Shown: in pieces, positions 13,204 to 26,410 of the stretch | How the letters are laid out: each line of letters opens with the position of its first letter | How positions within the stretch are numbered: the first letter of the stretch is position 1 | Source: Theocolax elegans | Taxonomy: Eukaryota > Arthropoda > Insecta > Hymenoptera > Cerocephalidae | Reading direction: 5' to 3' | NCBI GenBank assembly: GCA_026168455.1 | Contig: CM047425.1 | Span: forward strand, 2,330,001-2,394,000 | Length of the DNA: 64,000 bases | Notes under the pieces: generated by a model | What the model saw: only the letters and a program-made list of their open reading frames with translations | Databases searched by the model: none | Told to the model about the DNA's origin: nothing | Program-made: the position numbers and the translations under genes

Positions 13204-14024
13204 GCGGGTTATGGAATTGCCTCAATTACGCACACTAAATAACCATCATTTTTTTTTAACGACTAATTTCTGTCTAATAAACTCCTCTCACAAATTCTTC
13301 CGTTTGAACTAAATACATTTCCAATAAGGTCCACAATACCTAACCTAAAAATACTCAATTCCTAGGCGACCAAAAAAAAATACTTTTTAACAGAAAATTT
13401 TGCAATACGTTACAAAAATTAACTCGACAAAATTGTATTGCCTCTTTGTATTCTCTCTTTCGTCGACATAATATACACAAAGTGAATTCGTAAATTCAGG
13501 TCACGTGTATATATACACACATGAGAGTTTTTGATTACGGAAATGCGTGCAATGATTTTAATCTATATATATATATATGGCGAATCTTCAATGAAAATTA
13601 ACCCGAATATCTCGTTTTCCACTCGGTTTTTCAGACTTATTATACTAGCTTAATGTTGGTTTATTTTACAACTGATTTATGTAACTTGAAATTGCGCTCA
13701 AAGTGATATTTTAAAGACTGCAATTTTGTAGTACGTAGCGTAAAGAAAACTGACTAGTGTACGTGATTTCTCATGGTCAAAAATTATACCGCTATTACAA
13801 GTTTTAGATTTTTACGCGGAAATATATATATAATTAAGTAGATAAATGATATTTTAAATCTGAATCGTTATAGTTGGATGTCAAATGAATATAAAAAATA
13901 GTAATGTGTTTTTAAATTTTAGGAGAAATAATTGGAATTGATTTTTCAGCGATTTAAAGGTAAATTTAATTTAAAGGTAAAATAATAATGCAAAAAATGT
14001 ATCTCAAAATATCAGTAGTAATTT

Positions 14025-14840
14025 TTAGTTGATTTTACGCTCAGATTTTACGAAAAAATTAATAATGATGTGATTAAATAGCAAATATTTCTTGACTGTG
14101 ATGAAAGAATTAATAATATAATAATTCTTGAGTAATGAATTGAAACTAACAAAGCATAAATGTAAACGATAAAATCGGTAATTATAGCACGGAAATTGGG
14201 TCAGAATCAGCAATGGTTTAAATTGTTAAAATTACTCGGGTAATTTTTAGAAAAATATATCATCAGCGATGTCAATGATTTCAAGCCTATATTCCTCAGA
14301 TTTATGAAAAATGTCAGTATTGAGTTCAATTATTTCAAGTTCTAAATATGCGATAATTGATCTTAAGGTTGTATTACAACGATTTCACGAATCTGTAACG
14401 ATTATTTCAAACAAAATTTTCCTGAGATAGTACGAAAAAATCAGAGATTGTTTCACTACAGTTCATTATAACATTGGTGAAATATTGCTGTCATAAGTGA
14501 TGCTGATAAATCAGTATAAATCATGATAAAACTATAATTTTATGAAAATATTGCACGAATATTACATCAAAATTGGCAATGATTTTAATGGATAATAAAC
14601 GTTTTTTTACGAAAAAATCATCACTGATTTCATGCTAATATATGTAGCACTGATTTTTTTAATGATTAGTTTTAATTAGAGTTTCTCGGATTTTACAAAA
14701 AAGTAAACGAAGATTTCCTCGATTCAAATTGTAATATTACAAAGTAAATTCGCGAAGATGTATCACCAATTATTTCAAGTGAATAATTCAGGAAGGATAT
14801 TACGGGAAAATTAAAAAAGATTTCATTATCACTCGGAAAT
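14025..14840. repeat. Degenerate minisatellite-like region, ~50-70 bp period
   Basis: A loose motif, roughly CTCAGATTTTACGAAAAAAT followed by a variable TCA/GATG stretch and TGATTTCAA, recurs in diverged form about ten times. Clear instances begin near 14039, 14320, 14600 and 14685. Copies differ by substitutions and spacing, so this is an old tandem array rather than a CRISPR or a recent satellite. No coding potential is apparent. Confidence 0.4.
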
Positions 14841-15307
14841 GGTATATAAAAAAAATGGAAGTTTCCGTAGTAAGATGCTCTCCTTTTCCAATATATTCAA
14901 TCCGTTTTTGTATATTCTTGAGGTATTTACTATCGTTAAAAATTCAAAAGAAAAAAAATTGTAAGCGCGGGAATTTTGAATTTTTGTAAAATATTATTTA
15001 ATTCTAATAATTCCTTAAAAAACAATATACTCAATTTTTGCAGATATAATGCATTATACGTCTATACATTCTTCACAGAAACGGATCTTATCCTCTCGAT
15101 TAATTAATTAAATAACTCAACATTTTCTAATCGCGATCGGCAATTACATGTGTAGAATCGATAAAGCTAATGAATCTACGTAAACAAAAAGGAAAAAAAA
15201 GCAATCGGCATTACAAAAATTTACAATCATCGTCCTCTTGGTATATACAATAAAATCATAAATTTAGTGTATAATCAATATATTGATTAATTGATATATA
15301 TTGTATC

Positions 15308-17635
15308 GTATTATATATATCAGTTCATAATTCACACTTGTTACACAAAGTTTCCTCGTATGTGTACACACAAGTAACGACATATGTTCATTATCGTTAT
15401 AATAAATGAATAATGCATTGTTTATGCAAAATCTATATATATACATACATATATTTATAACTCGCGTATACGGTCAGCGATAAGTATAATTTTATTACGG
15501 AATGGAAAATTTGTATTTTTAATAAAAAAGAAAAAATTTTTTTTTTTTCAAGACAAGGGTTACAATCGAAAAATATGGGTTAATCGCAATGTATAGCCGT
15601 ATATCTCGCGTCTCTGTACCGACAATATGAGAAGCGTTTAGAGAGTATAGCCGTACTCGAGGGTCAATTGCTTATTAACTCGAACCTAGCAATGACGACG
15701 TTAACAAACTTTCAGTCTACCGCGGCTATGTACGTTCTTCAGTCTCTTTTTTAGATGAACTTGGTAACTCCCCCTTTTTTTTTGTCTTTTGGTTAAAGTC
15801 TTTTTTTTAGTTCATGTGGTTGTTACAATTTTTTTTTAAATAATACATTTTCTTATTATAGCTAACGAGATTATCGTACGGTTTTTGTTTTTCATGTTAC
15901 TATTTTTTCTTTTGAGATGATAAGATTTTAAAATTTTTTTTTTTAGTTTTCAAGATTACCATATATATCTCGTTAGCTATAATAAAAAATAAACTTATTT
16001 TAAAGACCCTCAAAAAATATATCGACTATGAAAATTAAAGAAAATAACTAAAATTAATCTTGAAAACTAAAAAAATTTTTAAATCTTATCTTTTAGTTTA
16101 TATAATTTTCTTTAATTTTCATAGTTGATATATTTTTTAAGGGTTTTTAAAATAAGTTTATTTTTTTATTATATCTAACGAGATGTATATGGTAACGAGA
16201 TTATAGTATGGTTTTTTTTTATTCAATGTTTTACTATTTACTCTTTTAGTTTTGAAAATTAGTGTAATTTTTATTTTAGTTTCATAATTATAAATAAAAT
16301 TAGCTCGAAGAGATTATTTCTTTTATTTATTCACCATACAAACTCGAGCATAATTCATTTACATCTCATAATTATATATTATTTAGATTACAAGATTAGT
16401 GTAATTTTTTTTTAGTTTTCAAGATTACCATATATATCTCGTTAGCTATAATAAAAAATAAACTTATTTTAAAGACCCTCAAAAATATATCGACTATGAA
16501 AATTAAAGAAAATAACTAAAATTAATCTTGAAAACTAGAAAAATTTTTAAATCTTATCTTTTAGTTTATATAATTTTCTTTATTTTCATAGTTGATATAT
16601 TTTTTAAGGGTTTTTAAAATAAGTTTATTTTTTTATTATAACGAGATGTATATGGTAACGAGATTATAGTATGGTTTTTTTTTATTCAATGTTTTACTAT
16701 TTACTCTTTTAGTTTTGAAAATTAGTGTAATTTTTTTTTAGTTTTCAAGATTACCATATATATCTCGTTAGCTATAATAAAAAATAAACTTATTTTAAAG
16801 ACCCTCAAAAATATATCGACTATGAAAATTAAAGAAAATAACTAAAATTAATCTTGAAAACTAGAAAAATTTTTAAATCTTATCTTTTAGTTTATATAAT
16901 TTTCTTTATTTTCATAGTTGATATATTTTTTAAGGGTTTTTAAAATAAGTTTATTTTTTTATTATAACGAGATGTATATGGTAACGAGATTATAGTATGG
17001 TTTTTTTTTATTCAATGTTTTACTATTTACTCTTTTAGTTTTGAAAATTAGTGTAATTTTTTTTTAGTTTTCAAGATTACCATATATATCTCGTTAGCTA
17101 TAATAAAAAATAAACTTATTTTAAAGACCCTCAAAAATATATCGACTATGAAAATTAAAGAAAATAACTAAAATTAATCTTGAAAACTAGAAAAATTTTT
17201 AAATCTTATCTTTTAGTTTATAATTTTCTTTAATTTTCATAGTTGATATATTTTTTAAGGGTTTTTAAAATAAGTTTATTTTTTTATTATAACGAGATGT
17301 ATATGGTAACGAGATTATAGTATGGTTTTTTTTTATTCAATGTTTTACTATTTACTCTTTTAGTTTTGAAAATTAGTGTAATTTTTTTTTAGTTTTCAAG
17401 ATTACCATATATATCTCGTTAGCTATAATAAAAAATAAACTTATTTTAAAGACCCTCAAAAATATATCGACTATGAAAATTAAAGAAAATAACTAAAATT
17501 AATCTTGAAAACTAGAAAAATTTTTAAATCTTATCTTTTAGTTTATATAATTTTCTTTATTTTCATAGTTGATATATTTTTTAAGGGTTTTTAAAATAAG
17601 TTTATTTTTTTATTATAACGAGATGTATATGGTAA
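15308..17635. repeat. Composite direct repeat B, copy 1 (contains the fold-back array)
   Basis: The unit starts at GTATTATATATATCAGTTC, and that start recurs at 17636. The first ~640 bp (to about 15944) are nearly identical to 17636-18269. The remainder is the tandem fold-back array and linker sequences. No gene is supported. A short reading frame in the repeated flank is carried along by the duplication. Confidence 0.8.
15945..17635. repeat. Tandem array of ~326-bp fold-back units
   Basis: The landmark AGTTTTCAAGATTACCATAT occurs at 15945, 16414, 16740, 17066 and 17391, so most units are 325-326 bp (the first step is 469 bp because of an extra segment at about 16265-16410). Each unit is itself an inverted repeat. 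CTCGTTAGCTATAATAAAAA, then AAACTTATTTTAAAGACCC, then CGACTATGAAAATTAAAG, is answered in reverse by CTTTAATTTTCATAGTTGAT, then GGGTTTTTAAAATAAGTTT, then ATTATATCTAACGAG. The array therefore alternates complementary ~110-bp arms. Confidence 0.85.
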
Positions 17636-18590
17636 CGTATTATATATATCAGTTCATAATTCACACTTGTTACACAAAGTTTCCTCGTATGTGTACACAC
17701 AAGTAACGACATATGTTCATTATCGTTATAATAAATGAATAATGCATTGTTTATGCAAAATCTATATATATACATACATATTTATAACTCGCGTATACGG
17801 TCAGCGATAAGTATAATTTTATTACGGAATGGAAAATTTGTATTTTTAATAAAAAAGAAAAAATTTTTTTTTTTTCAAGACAAGGGTTACAATCGAAAAA
17901 TATGGGTTAATCGCAATGTATAGCCGTATATCTCGCGTCTCTGTACCGACAATATGAGAAGCGTTTAGAGAGTATAGCCGTACTCGAGGGTCAATTGCTT
18001 ATTAACTCGAACCTAGCAATGACGACGTTAACAAACTTTCAGTCTACCGCGGCTATGTACGTTCTTCAGTCTCTTTTTTAGATGAACTTGGTAACTCCCC
18101 CTTTTTTTTGTCTTTTGGTTAAAGTCTTTTTTTTAGTTCATGTGGTTGTTACAATTTTTTTTTAATAATACATTTTCTTATTATAGCTAACGAGATTATC
18201 GTACGGTTTTTGTTTTTCATGTTACTATTTTTTCTTTTGAGATGATAAGATTTTAAAATTTTTTTTTTTAGTTTTCAAGATTACCATATATATCTCGTTA
18301 GCTATAATAAAAAATAAACTTATTTTAAAGACCCTCAAAAATATATCGACTATGAAATTAAAGAAAATAACTAAAATTAATCTTGAAAACTAAAAAATTT
18401 TTAAATCTTATCTTTTAGTTTATATAATTTTCTTTATTTTCATAGTTGATATATTTTTTAAGGGTTTTTAAAATAAGTTTATTTTTTTATTATAACGAGA
18501 TGTATATGGTAACGAGATTATAGTATGGTTTTTTTTTATTCAATGTTTTACTATTTACTCTTTTAGTTTTGAAAATTAGTGTAATTTTTA
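17636..18590. repeat. Composite direct repeat B, copy 2
   Basis: This repeats the flank 15308-15944 and then one further fold-back unit starting at 18270. Differences from copy 1 are mostly one-base changes in A or T runs. After about 18590 the sequence passes into repeat C. Confidence 0.75.
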
Positions 18591-19025
18591 TTTTAGTTTC
18601 ATAATTATAAATAAAATTAGCTCGAAGAGATTATTTCTTTTTATTTATTCACCATACAAACTCGAGCATAATTCATTTACATTTCATAATTATTATATAT
18701 TTTATTTAGATTACAAGATTAGTGTAATTTTTTTGTAGTTTTCTACATTATTGTATTTTTTTTCTTTAGTCTTAATGTGTTGATATATTTTTTGGGTTTT
18801 TTTTTAAATTTTATATTTTCTTATAAATTAAGGAGATTATACTACGTTTTTGTTTTCAATGTTACTATTTTTTCTTTTGAGTTTCCAAGATTATTATATA
18901 CTTGTTTTATGTTTACAAGAGTTTTGAAATTTTTTTAGTTTTTAAGATTTTTGTAATTTTTTGCGTTTTGTAAGTTGGTTTAATATCTTTTTTTAGGTTT
19001 CAAAGTCCGTAAAAGTATTTCTTTT
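18417..19025. repeat. Direct repeat C, copy 1 (~609 bp)
   Basis: This segment runs from AGTTTATATAATTTTC through AGCTCGAAGAGATTATTTC to CCGTAAAAGTATTTC and is repeated directly at 19026. Part of it (the AGCTCGAAGAG block) also occurs at about 16297 inside repeat B. No gene is present. Confidence 0.7.
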
Positions 19026-19640
19026 AGTTTATATATTTTCTTTAATTTTCATAGTTGATATATTTTTTAAGGGTTTTTAAAATAAGTTTATTTTTTTATT
19101 ATATCTAACGAGATGTATATGGTAACGAGATTATAGTATGGTTTTTTTTATTCAATGTTTTACTATTTACTCTTTTAGTTTTGAAAATTAGTGTAATTTT
19201 TATTTTAGTTTCATAATTATAAATAAAATTAGCTCGAAGAGATTATTTCTTTTTATTTATTCACCATACAAACTCGAGCATAATTCATTTACATTTCATA
19301 ATTATTATATATTTTATTTAGATTACAAGATTAGTGTAATTTTTTTGTAGTTTTCTACATTATTGTATTTTTTTTCTTTAGTCTTAATGTGTTGATATAT
19401 TTTTTGGGTTTTTTTTTAAATTTTATATTTTCTTATAAATTAAGGAGATTATACTACGTTATTTGTTTTCAATGTTACTATTTATTCTTTTGAGTTTCCA
19501 AGATTATTATATACTTGTTTTATGTTTACAAGAGTTTTGAAATTATTTTTAGTTTTTAAGATTTTTGTAATTTTTTGCGTTTTGTAAGTTGGTTTAATAT
19601 CTTTTTTTAGGTTTCAAAGTCCGTAAAAGTATTTCATTAG
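19026..19640. repeat. Direct repeat C, copy 2
   Basis: This is the tandem partner of 18417-19025 and keeps the same order of blocks. A few T-run length differences and a small insertion (TCT within TATATCTAACGAG near 19106) distinguish them. Confidence 0.7.
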
Positions 19641-22603
19641 TTTATAAAATAATTATACTTTTTTTTAATTTACGAGATGATTTTACATTTTTTTTTCTAT
19701 ATGATTATACTTTATTTTCTTTTAATTTCGAGAATATTGAACATTTTTTTTTTAGTTTTCGTGTATTTTGTAATTTTACTATAAGTTTCTTCCATTTTCT
19801 GCAAATCCTACAATAATTTTTATTAGCTATAACAACGACTGTAAAAATTTTCTTTAATATTTAGACGAATACTATAAGTACTCCAATCTTTTTTTTTAAT
19901 TTACAAAGTTATTATAACACAATGTATGCATATCATAATTTTTTTTCGGTATCGAAAACTGTTCTATAGCTTCTTTTTCTACATATAATTGCACATTTTT
20001 TTTATTTTCCATAATTTTCCTTTTTACCGATTTCGCGCTTACCACACTTCTTTTTATTAATTTTCAAGGTTATACCATAACTTTTTTTTCGAGTTATCGA
20101 TAGACAACTTCGAACTTTTTATAACCGCGCTTTGAATATTTATTATCTACATAGTTGCTTTTGATTTAATACCTTCGATTATCGACATTTTTTTTCCAAA
20201 TCGGTGAGACAATTCCGCAAAGTTTTTTTTTCCTTTTTTACTTCCACGATATATAAGACCGAAATATATTAATTTCCGTTTCGTTATGTAAAAATATAAA
20301 AAAAAGGAATAACTTACGCGTAAACAACGATCTACTTCATTGCGATCGGAAAAATGAATTATCACAATAACATAACTCATATTTGCTTTCACGAATTTAA
20401 CATCCCCCTTTTGACGTCATTAACTTTCTTAACGATGATTCACTAATCACTTATTCTTCCTTCTTTTCGAACGTATTGCATACAATAGAATAAAATAAAT
20501 ATATACATATACGAGACTTTCACTGTTTGAGTTGTAATAAGTTGACTAAGTACATATACACATATGATTTTTTAACTACCTTATTACAAATGTAAATATT
20601 TGATTGACGATTATATCCCAATCAATCTTATCACGATCACAATTAACTTTTTTTTTTAATCTCGTCTCGTTTCGTAAATCTCGGGTGGGAGGGGAGGTAT
20701 TATCTAATCTTTATTTGCTTTAGTCATTCATACATATATATATATATAAGTGTAAGTATATGTATGTATACCTCTTCTTTTTTTCTTAAATGATCGATAT
20801 TTTAAGAGCGATATTGATTTGATTTTGTTTCGTATATGGTGAAAATTGTGATTTTGTGAATTGTGAAAAAGATTTTATGATAATTTTTTTTTATTTGATC
20901 TTTCCTGTACGTTTTTTTTAAAGAAAAATTTGTGGGTCAATTAACGTTTTAATTGTATCGAACTGTTATAAGTTATGTTGCTTGAAAAATTTATTTTTTA
21001 ATGATTTAATAATGATCGACTTTATAGGATTAAAAAATTAAAATGCGGATTATTCTTTAATTTTTTGAGGGCCGGGCAGGAAGTTGATAATCCCATTAAA
21101 TTTTAATCAACAAAATAGAGGGGGAAAGACAAGTATTAGCATCATTAAAAAATATATTTTTCTAGAAATTTTCAATACAGTTATTCTAATTTATATATAT
21201 ACATACTTTCGTGCATTTAAATCGAGTGACATACGAAAGTATAAATTTTTATTTTTTTAACACAACCCATTGGCATTTTCCATGAGTAAAATAATAATTA
21301 CGATAAGTGCGATATTCTATTATTTTAAAATATACCTCTATACAGTAGGAATCGTCTAATATCATGTCATCAAAAATGGTATAAAATTATTATAATTCAA
21401 GTATTTTCCAACAATTAATCATTTTATTTTTTCAATGTATCAATTCAAACAAAATAATTTTTACAGTCTGATATGTCAAGTGCGCGTGTACGTGTATAAA
21501 AAAATATTACCATCGTATAATGTATATGAATTTAAATTCACAACAAAGCGTATCATTTTTCAAATCGATATTGAGTAACCAAATGTGAAAATTTTATTAA
21601 ATTTAAATTAATTTAAATTTTGATTACGGCGTTGTTAATTAATTTTTTTATTCGTTTAATTCGTTAACTTGATGAGGCTGATTGATACCGAGCTGACGAA
21701 ACGTCGTTTAATATAAAAGGAATTTAAAATTTTTGGAATTTATTCTTTTTTACGAACTATTCGTTGCTTAAAGAACAAATGGTATAGCCCTTTGAAAAAA
21801 AAATAATTTTCTTAAAATTAATTTAATAAAATTAAAGTTAATAATAAAATTAAGTCTATTCCATCTTTTCCAAACAAAAATTAATTTTCTTTAAATATCG
21901 AAGCTCAAAATCAAAATTTTCCAATGTCATTAATTTTACACTTTTTACTAAATTTTAAAGTATAACGTTGCATAAATTAACACACGTATTATGCAGTCTA
22001 TAAGTCATCGTAGTAAAATGTTAATCCTCAAATTTTTTTAGATACTCGTAAACGTCAGTGTTAATACTGGGGAAAAATGAAAAAAAAATCAAGAATTTTA
22101 AACATTGAAAAATAAATTTGGTTTATAATTATTATTGTTAATATAATAATTTTATAATAAAAATTTTAATTTCATATTATATAGACTCTAATTCCAATCT
22201 ACTTAAGTTACTATTTTTTATTTAGAATATACACCTTCTATTGTTGTTAGGAAATCTAATGTTCGATTTTTGAGGATTAATGCATGTTGTAATAAAAAAT
22301 AAACAACTATAATTCTAAAAAATCGTACGATTGGTTATATAATTTAATTAATAAATATTAAATGTTCAAAAAGGAAGGAAATTAACATAAAATATCTAAT
22401 AAATTAACTCCGTTATTCCAATCTACGTATATAGATCCAGATCAATAATTCAATAAAATTGACACATCCAAAAATTATAAAAAAAAAATATAAAATCGAT
22501 CTAATAACTTATGACCCACGCAATAAAAAAATGATACAACGGCAAAAAGAAGGCTTCTGTAATAATTATCAAAATGAAAAGAAAAAAAATAGTCTTGTCA
22601 TAC
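19641..22603. other. AT-rich DNA, no gene seen
   Basis: This 3-kb stretch is T-rich from 19641 to 20130 and generally A/T-rich afterwards. A CGTCTCGTTTCGT-type block near 20660 and a short (TA)n at about 20733-20749 are the only features noted. No coding frame with recognisable content was found. Confidence 0.4.
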
Positions 22604-22656
22604 CTATGATCACCCGCGCCCTTGATCGAGCCGCTCGTAAAAAGATCAGCCGCCAT
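22604..22656 (-). CDS. Candidate first coding exon of an unrecognised minus-strand gene
   Basis: On the minus strand an ATG in good context (GATATGGCGGCTG) opens a frame reading MAADLFTSGSIKGAGDHR and meets a donor AG|GTATGA. Base composition jumps from A/T-rich to G/C-rich exactly here. The sequence upstream (to about 23600) looks like a 5' leader and promoter. The exon ends two bases into a codon, and a compatible acceptor exon in the same frame is found at 3445-3591, giving a continuous peptide of about 67 residues. I cannot assign a family. An alternative start at the upstream in-frame ATG (22719) would add MREGVTVRMVRGERCHFDKAD. Confidence 0.45.
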
Positions 22657-22719
22657 ATCGGCCTTATCGAAGTGGCATCGCTCGCCACGTACCATTCGGA
22701 CGGTCACCCCTTCTCGCAA

Positions 22720-23620
22720 TCACCACCTCGTATAGAGAACAAAAAAATTTTTTTTTTCCTCGTCACTGGTCTTATCTTCAGCACACCGTCCACCAAATTT
22801 TGAAAAATTCTTTAATCATCTCGATACGCTCGTTCATCACGATGATCTCGTTCAACAATTTTCGTTTTTTTTTTATTGAACACCCACAGCCACGCACATA
22901 CAGAGAGAGAGACACAGGCACGATTATACAACGTATATATATAAATTTTCAAGGCTCGTACTTAGGTGTACTTGTGCAAGAGAGCAATTTTTATCCACTT
23001 GAAACGAGGCGATCAAAGAGGTCGATGATTTTGTACAAGCGTAATTTAGTAACGTGCGTTTTACAATTTTTTTTTCTTTCTCATATATATACAATATATT
23101 TTTTTTCGTTTTTCAATACACTTCCAAAAAAAATGTCAGTATCAATCCTTAAAATACAAGATAAAGTGAGACGCGCACACGCACTCCTATATTCCAAAAA
23201 AAAAGGATCGCAGCCGTTTTTTTATTACGGCACATATATAATCACGTCGTTAAAAAATTTCGCGTATATAAATACGTAACATTTTCTTTTTTCAATCGTC
23301 CGCGTAGTAATCCCAATTTTTTCACTAAACATTCGTAAGAAAAAAAATAATCACACTTTTTCGCAGGATAATTGAATAAAAAGAGAGAAAAAAAAAGTGA
23401 ACACGACGGAGAGCGATGGACATTGCGCGCTCTCGAGTCCGACTGACCGACCGCTCCTATACGAGACCGACACCGTCAATTGAATAACTACTTGGTGTAC
23501 ACGTATATACACATCTCTCTCTCTCTCTCTTTCTTTTCGTTCGTTCATAATATGCACAGCGAGAGAGAGAGAGAGAGACGGAGATAGAGCGAGGTTGAGC
23601 TAAGTGGATGCGTAACGTGC
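22720..23620 (-). promoter_or_regulatory. Possible 5' leader/promoter of the minus-strand gene
   Basis: The block 23395-23480 is G/C-rich relative to its surroundings and is followed by CT (about 23513-23532) and GA (about 23551-23577) simple repeats of the kind common around insect promoters. It lies directly upstream of the candidate first exon on the minus strand. No TATA box or initiator can be assigned with confidence. Confidence 0.3.
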
Positions 23621-23666
23621 AAAAAGGGGAGGCGGATTTGAAAAAAGTAAAATTAATATATATTAT

Positions 23667-24550
23667 ACACCTACTATGATTTGTATGTTTTTTTCAATTT
23701 TATTTTTATTTAAAGTCACAGCTGTAGACCAAATTGGTCATTAGTGGATTATATATACGTATGTTTTTTTTGTATATATACGTGTACATATGTGGGACTT
23801 TCCTGACTTTGTTTGTTTTTTTTGGGAGGAAATAACAGAGGATTCAACACTGGAAAAATATGAAAAATTACAATATTTTATATTAAAAAAATATTAATAT
23901 GGTATATTAAATATATATTACTATATTTTACAGTAATTTTTGTTGTAAATACTAATATAAAAATTACTATGTATATAGATTGTTAACACTCGTTATATAT
24001 AAATAAAATATAACAACAAATTCTTTTTCTTTTCTTAATTATGCTAAGTAACAAATTATGATTATCCAAGTGTATATTCCTATATACGTTTCTATATATA
24101 TATATAGTGATATATGATCATTTTTAATATCTTTTCTCAGTATATTCAAATTTTTAGGTATGATGAGAAAATTTGTAATTATCACATTGTAGTATTTTTT
24201 TTATATATTATATTTAGTATTTTTCTTTACGTTTTATTATATTTACATATATTGCATACAATTACATTACTATCAGTGTATATTTGTATTAACGATAATG
24301 TAATAGTAATAGTTTTATTGTAAAAAACTTCTGAATGTAGGTAATTAGAAGGAAAAACATTTTTTAGTACAAGGAAATACCAAAGTTTAACACAAATTTT
24401 ATTCAGCTGATAAGAAAATTATAAGCACTGAGCTATGTGAAAAATTCAAAATATATTGGTTATATTTTGAAGCTAACAAACACTCAACGATCGATATTGA
24501 TTAACCAATAGATATGTGCTTTAGGGATCTTTTCGCAAAAGTAAATTTTT
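23667..24550. repeat. Large direct repeat D, copy 1
   Basis: About 885 bp from CCTACTATGATTTGTATG to CTTTTCGCAAAAGTAAATTT recur at 24752-25637. The copies are almost identical. They differ in lengths of A/T runs and a TA dinucleotide near 23752. Each copy carries the same 69-codon open frame, which has no family resemblance. Confidence 0.85.
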
Positions 24551-24751
24551 ATAATTTACCCTATGATACCCTCATTAATATTTTAATCGTTAATTTCTTA
24601 TAAGTCTTGAAAAGAAATAGGGGCCCTCATATTTTCCTACTATTTAATCTCTAAAGAAAGTAGAAATCCCATTAAAATCAATGTGCCTCTCAAAAAAAAA
24701 AAAAAAAATTTTTCAAATGAAAATCAAAGGTACGTGGATTTGCTCATATAT

Positions 24752-25637
24752 ATACCTACTATGATTTGTATGTTTTTTTCAATTTTATTTTTATTTAAAG
24801 TCACAGCTGTAGACCAAATTGGTCATTAGTGGATTATATACGTATGTTTTTTTGTATATATACGTGTACATATGTGGGACTTTCCTGACTTTGTTTGTTT
24901 TTTTTGGGAGGAAATAACAGAGGATTCAACACTGGAAAAATATGAAAAATTACAATATTTTATATTAAAAAAATATTAATATGGTATATTAAATATATAT
25001 TACTATATTTTACAGTAATTTTTGTTGTAAATACTAATATAAAAATTACTATGTATATAGATTGTTAACACTCGTTATATATAAATAAAATATAACAACA
25101 AATTCTTTTTCTTTTTCTTAATTATGCTAAGTAACAAATTATGATTATCCAAGTGTATATTCCTATATACGTTTCTATATATATATATAGTGATATATGA
25201 TCATTTTTAATATCTTTTCTCAGTATATTCAAATTTTTAGGTATGATGAGAAAATTTGTAATTATCACATTGTAGTATTTTTTTTATATATTATATTTAG
25301 TATTTTTCTTTACGTTTTATTATATTTACATATATTGCATACAATTACATTACTATCAGTGTATATTTGTATTAACGATAATGTAATAGTAATAGTTTTA
25401 TTGTAAAAAACTTCTGAATGTAGGTAATTAGAAGGAAAAACATTTTTTTAGTACAAGGAAATACCAAAGTTTAACACAAATTTTATTCAGCTGATAAGAA
25501 AATTATAAGCACTGAGCTATGTGAAAAATTCAAAATATATTGGTTATATTTTGAAGCTAACAAACACTCAACGATCGATATTGATTAACCAATAGATATG
25601 TGCTTTAGGGATCTTTTCGCAAAAGTAAATTTTTATC
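24752..25637. repeat. Large direct repeat D, copy 2
   Basis: This is the second copy, separated from the first by ~200 bp of unrelated sequence. Conservation stops abruptly after GTAAATTTTTAT on both sides. The placement (direct, nearly adjacent, no terminal repeats) fits a segmental or assembly duplication better than a transposon. Confidence 0.85.
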
Positions 25638-26410
25638 TAAATTTGAAGAAAACCACAATTTTAACGCAATTATTATTTAAAAAAAAAAAATTGTTCTCCA
25701 AGAACTCTGAAAAAATAAAGCACTGAACGTTTAAAGAAAATGTGAAATTTTCCCTATTTCCGCATACAATCAATCCAAAATAATAATTAAATAAAACCTA
25801 AAAAAACGTCGTCAACACAAAAAAAAATTTAAAAAAAAAACATTACGTCTCTGCATTTGCTAGACGAACGATTCTATCGTATATACCCGTTTGTACATTT
25901 CTTAACGCTCGTGAGAACCTATATATAAAGATATAATTCCATTGAAACGAGCAAAATGAAAAAAGAAAATCTGATATATCTAATTCGAGGCAAGACAATC
26001 GACTGAATCTTTTTTTTTTCCCAAATTAATTATACATTCGTTATCCAATAAACGTTAACCCCGAAACGATATGACTATATATATATTTTTATTATTAAAG
26101 AAAAAATTAATTATGAAATCGCTTTTAAAGAAATTTTAATAAAGATCAACTTCTCGTTTGTTTTTTATTAAAATCAAATCAACTCTGAATTGGAGTCACG
26201 AGATTTCGCGTATATAGTTTCGCATGACGTTAGAGAAACTATTTTGTTTTTTTCTCTTTTGTTATCATACGTATACCGCGTCTGTGCAATTGCCGGTTAA
26301 ATTGAAAGATTTGTGTTAACTTAATACTGTTTCAAAGTTGAGATTATTCGTGTGTAGATCTCTGTGTATAATGTGTAAATATTATGCAATTAATTATACA
26401 TTTAAATTAA

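Larger units (their letters stand above)
3592..22603. other. ~19-kb gene-poor repeat-rich DNA (possible intron)
   Basis: No convincing coding sequence is visible in this span on either strand. It holds palindromic MITEs, a TG microsatellite, two classes of large direct repeat, a fold-back array and a degenerate minisatellite, listed separately. If the exons at 22604-22656 and 3445-3591 belong together, this is one intron on the minus strand. Confidence 0.4.

Noticed and set aside
15945..17635. CRISPR-like array
   Set aside because: Units are 326 bp with no unique spacers, and this is an animal genome. It is a tandem fold-back repeat.
22459..23279. Plus-strand frames of 114 and 159 codons
   Set aside because: They are antisense to the better supported minus-strand exon and leader, and their composition is simple.
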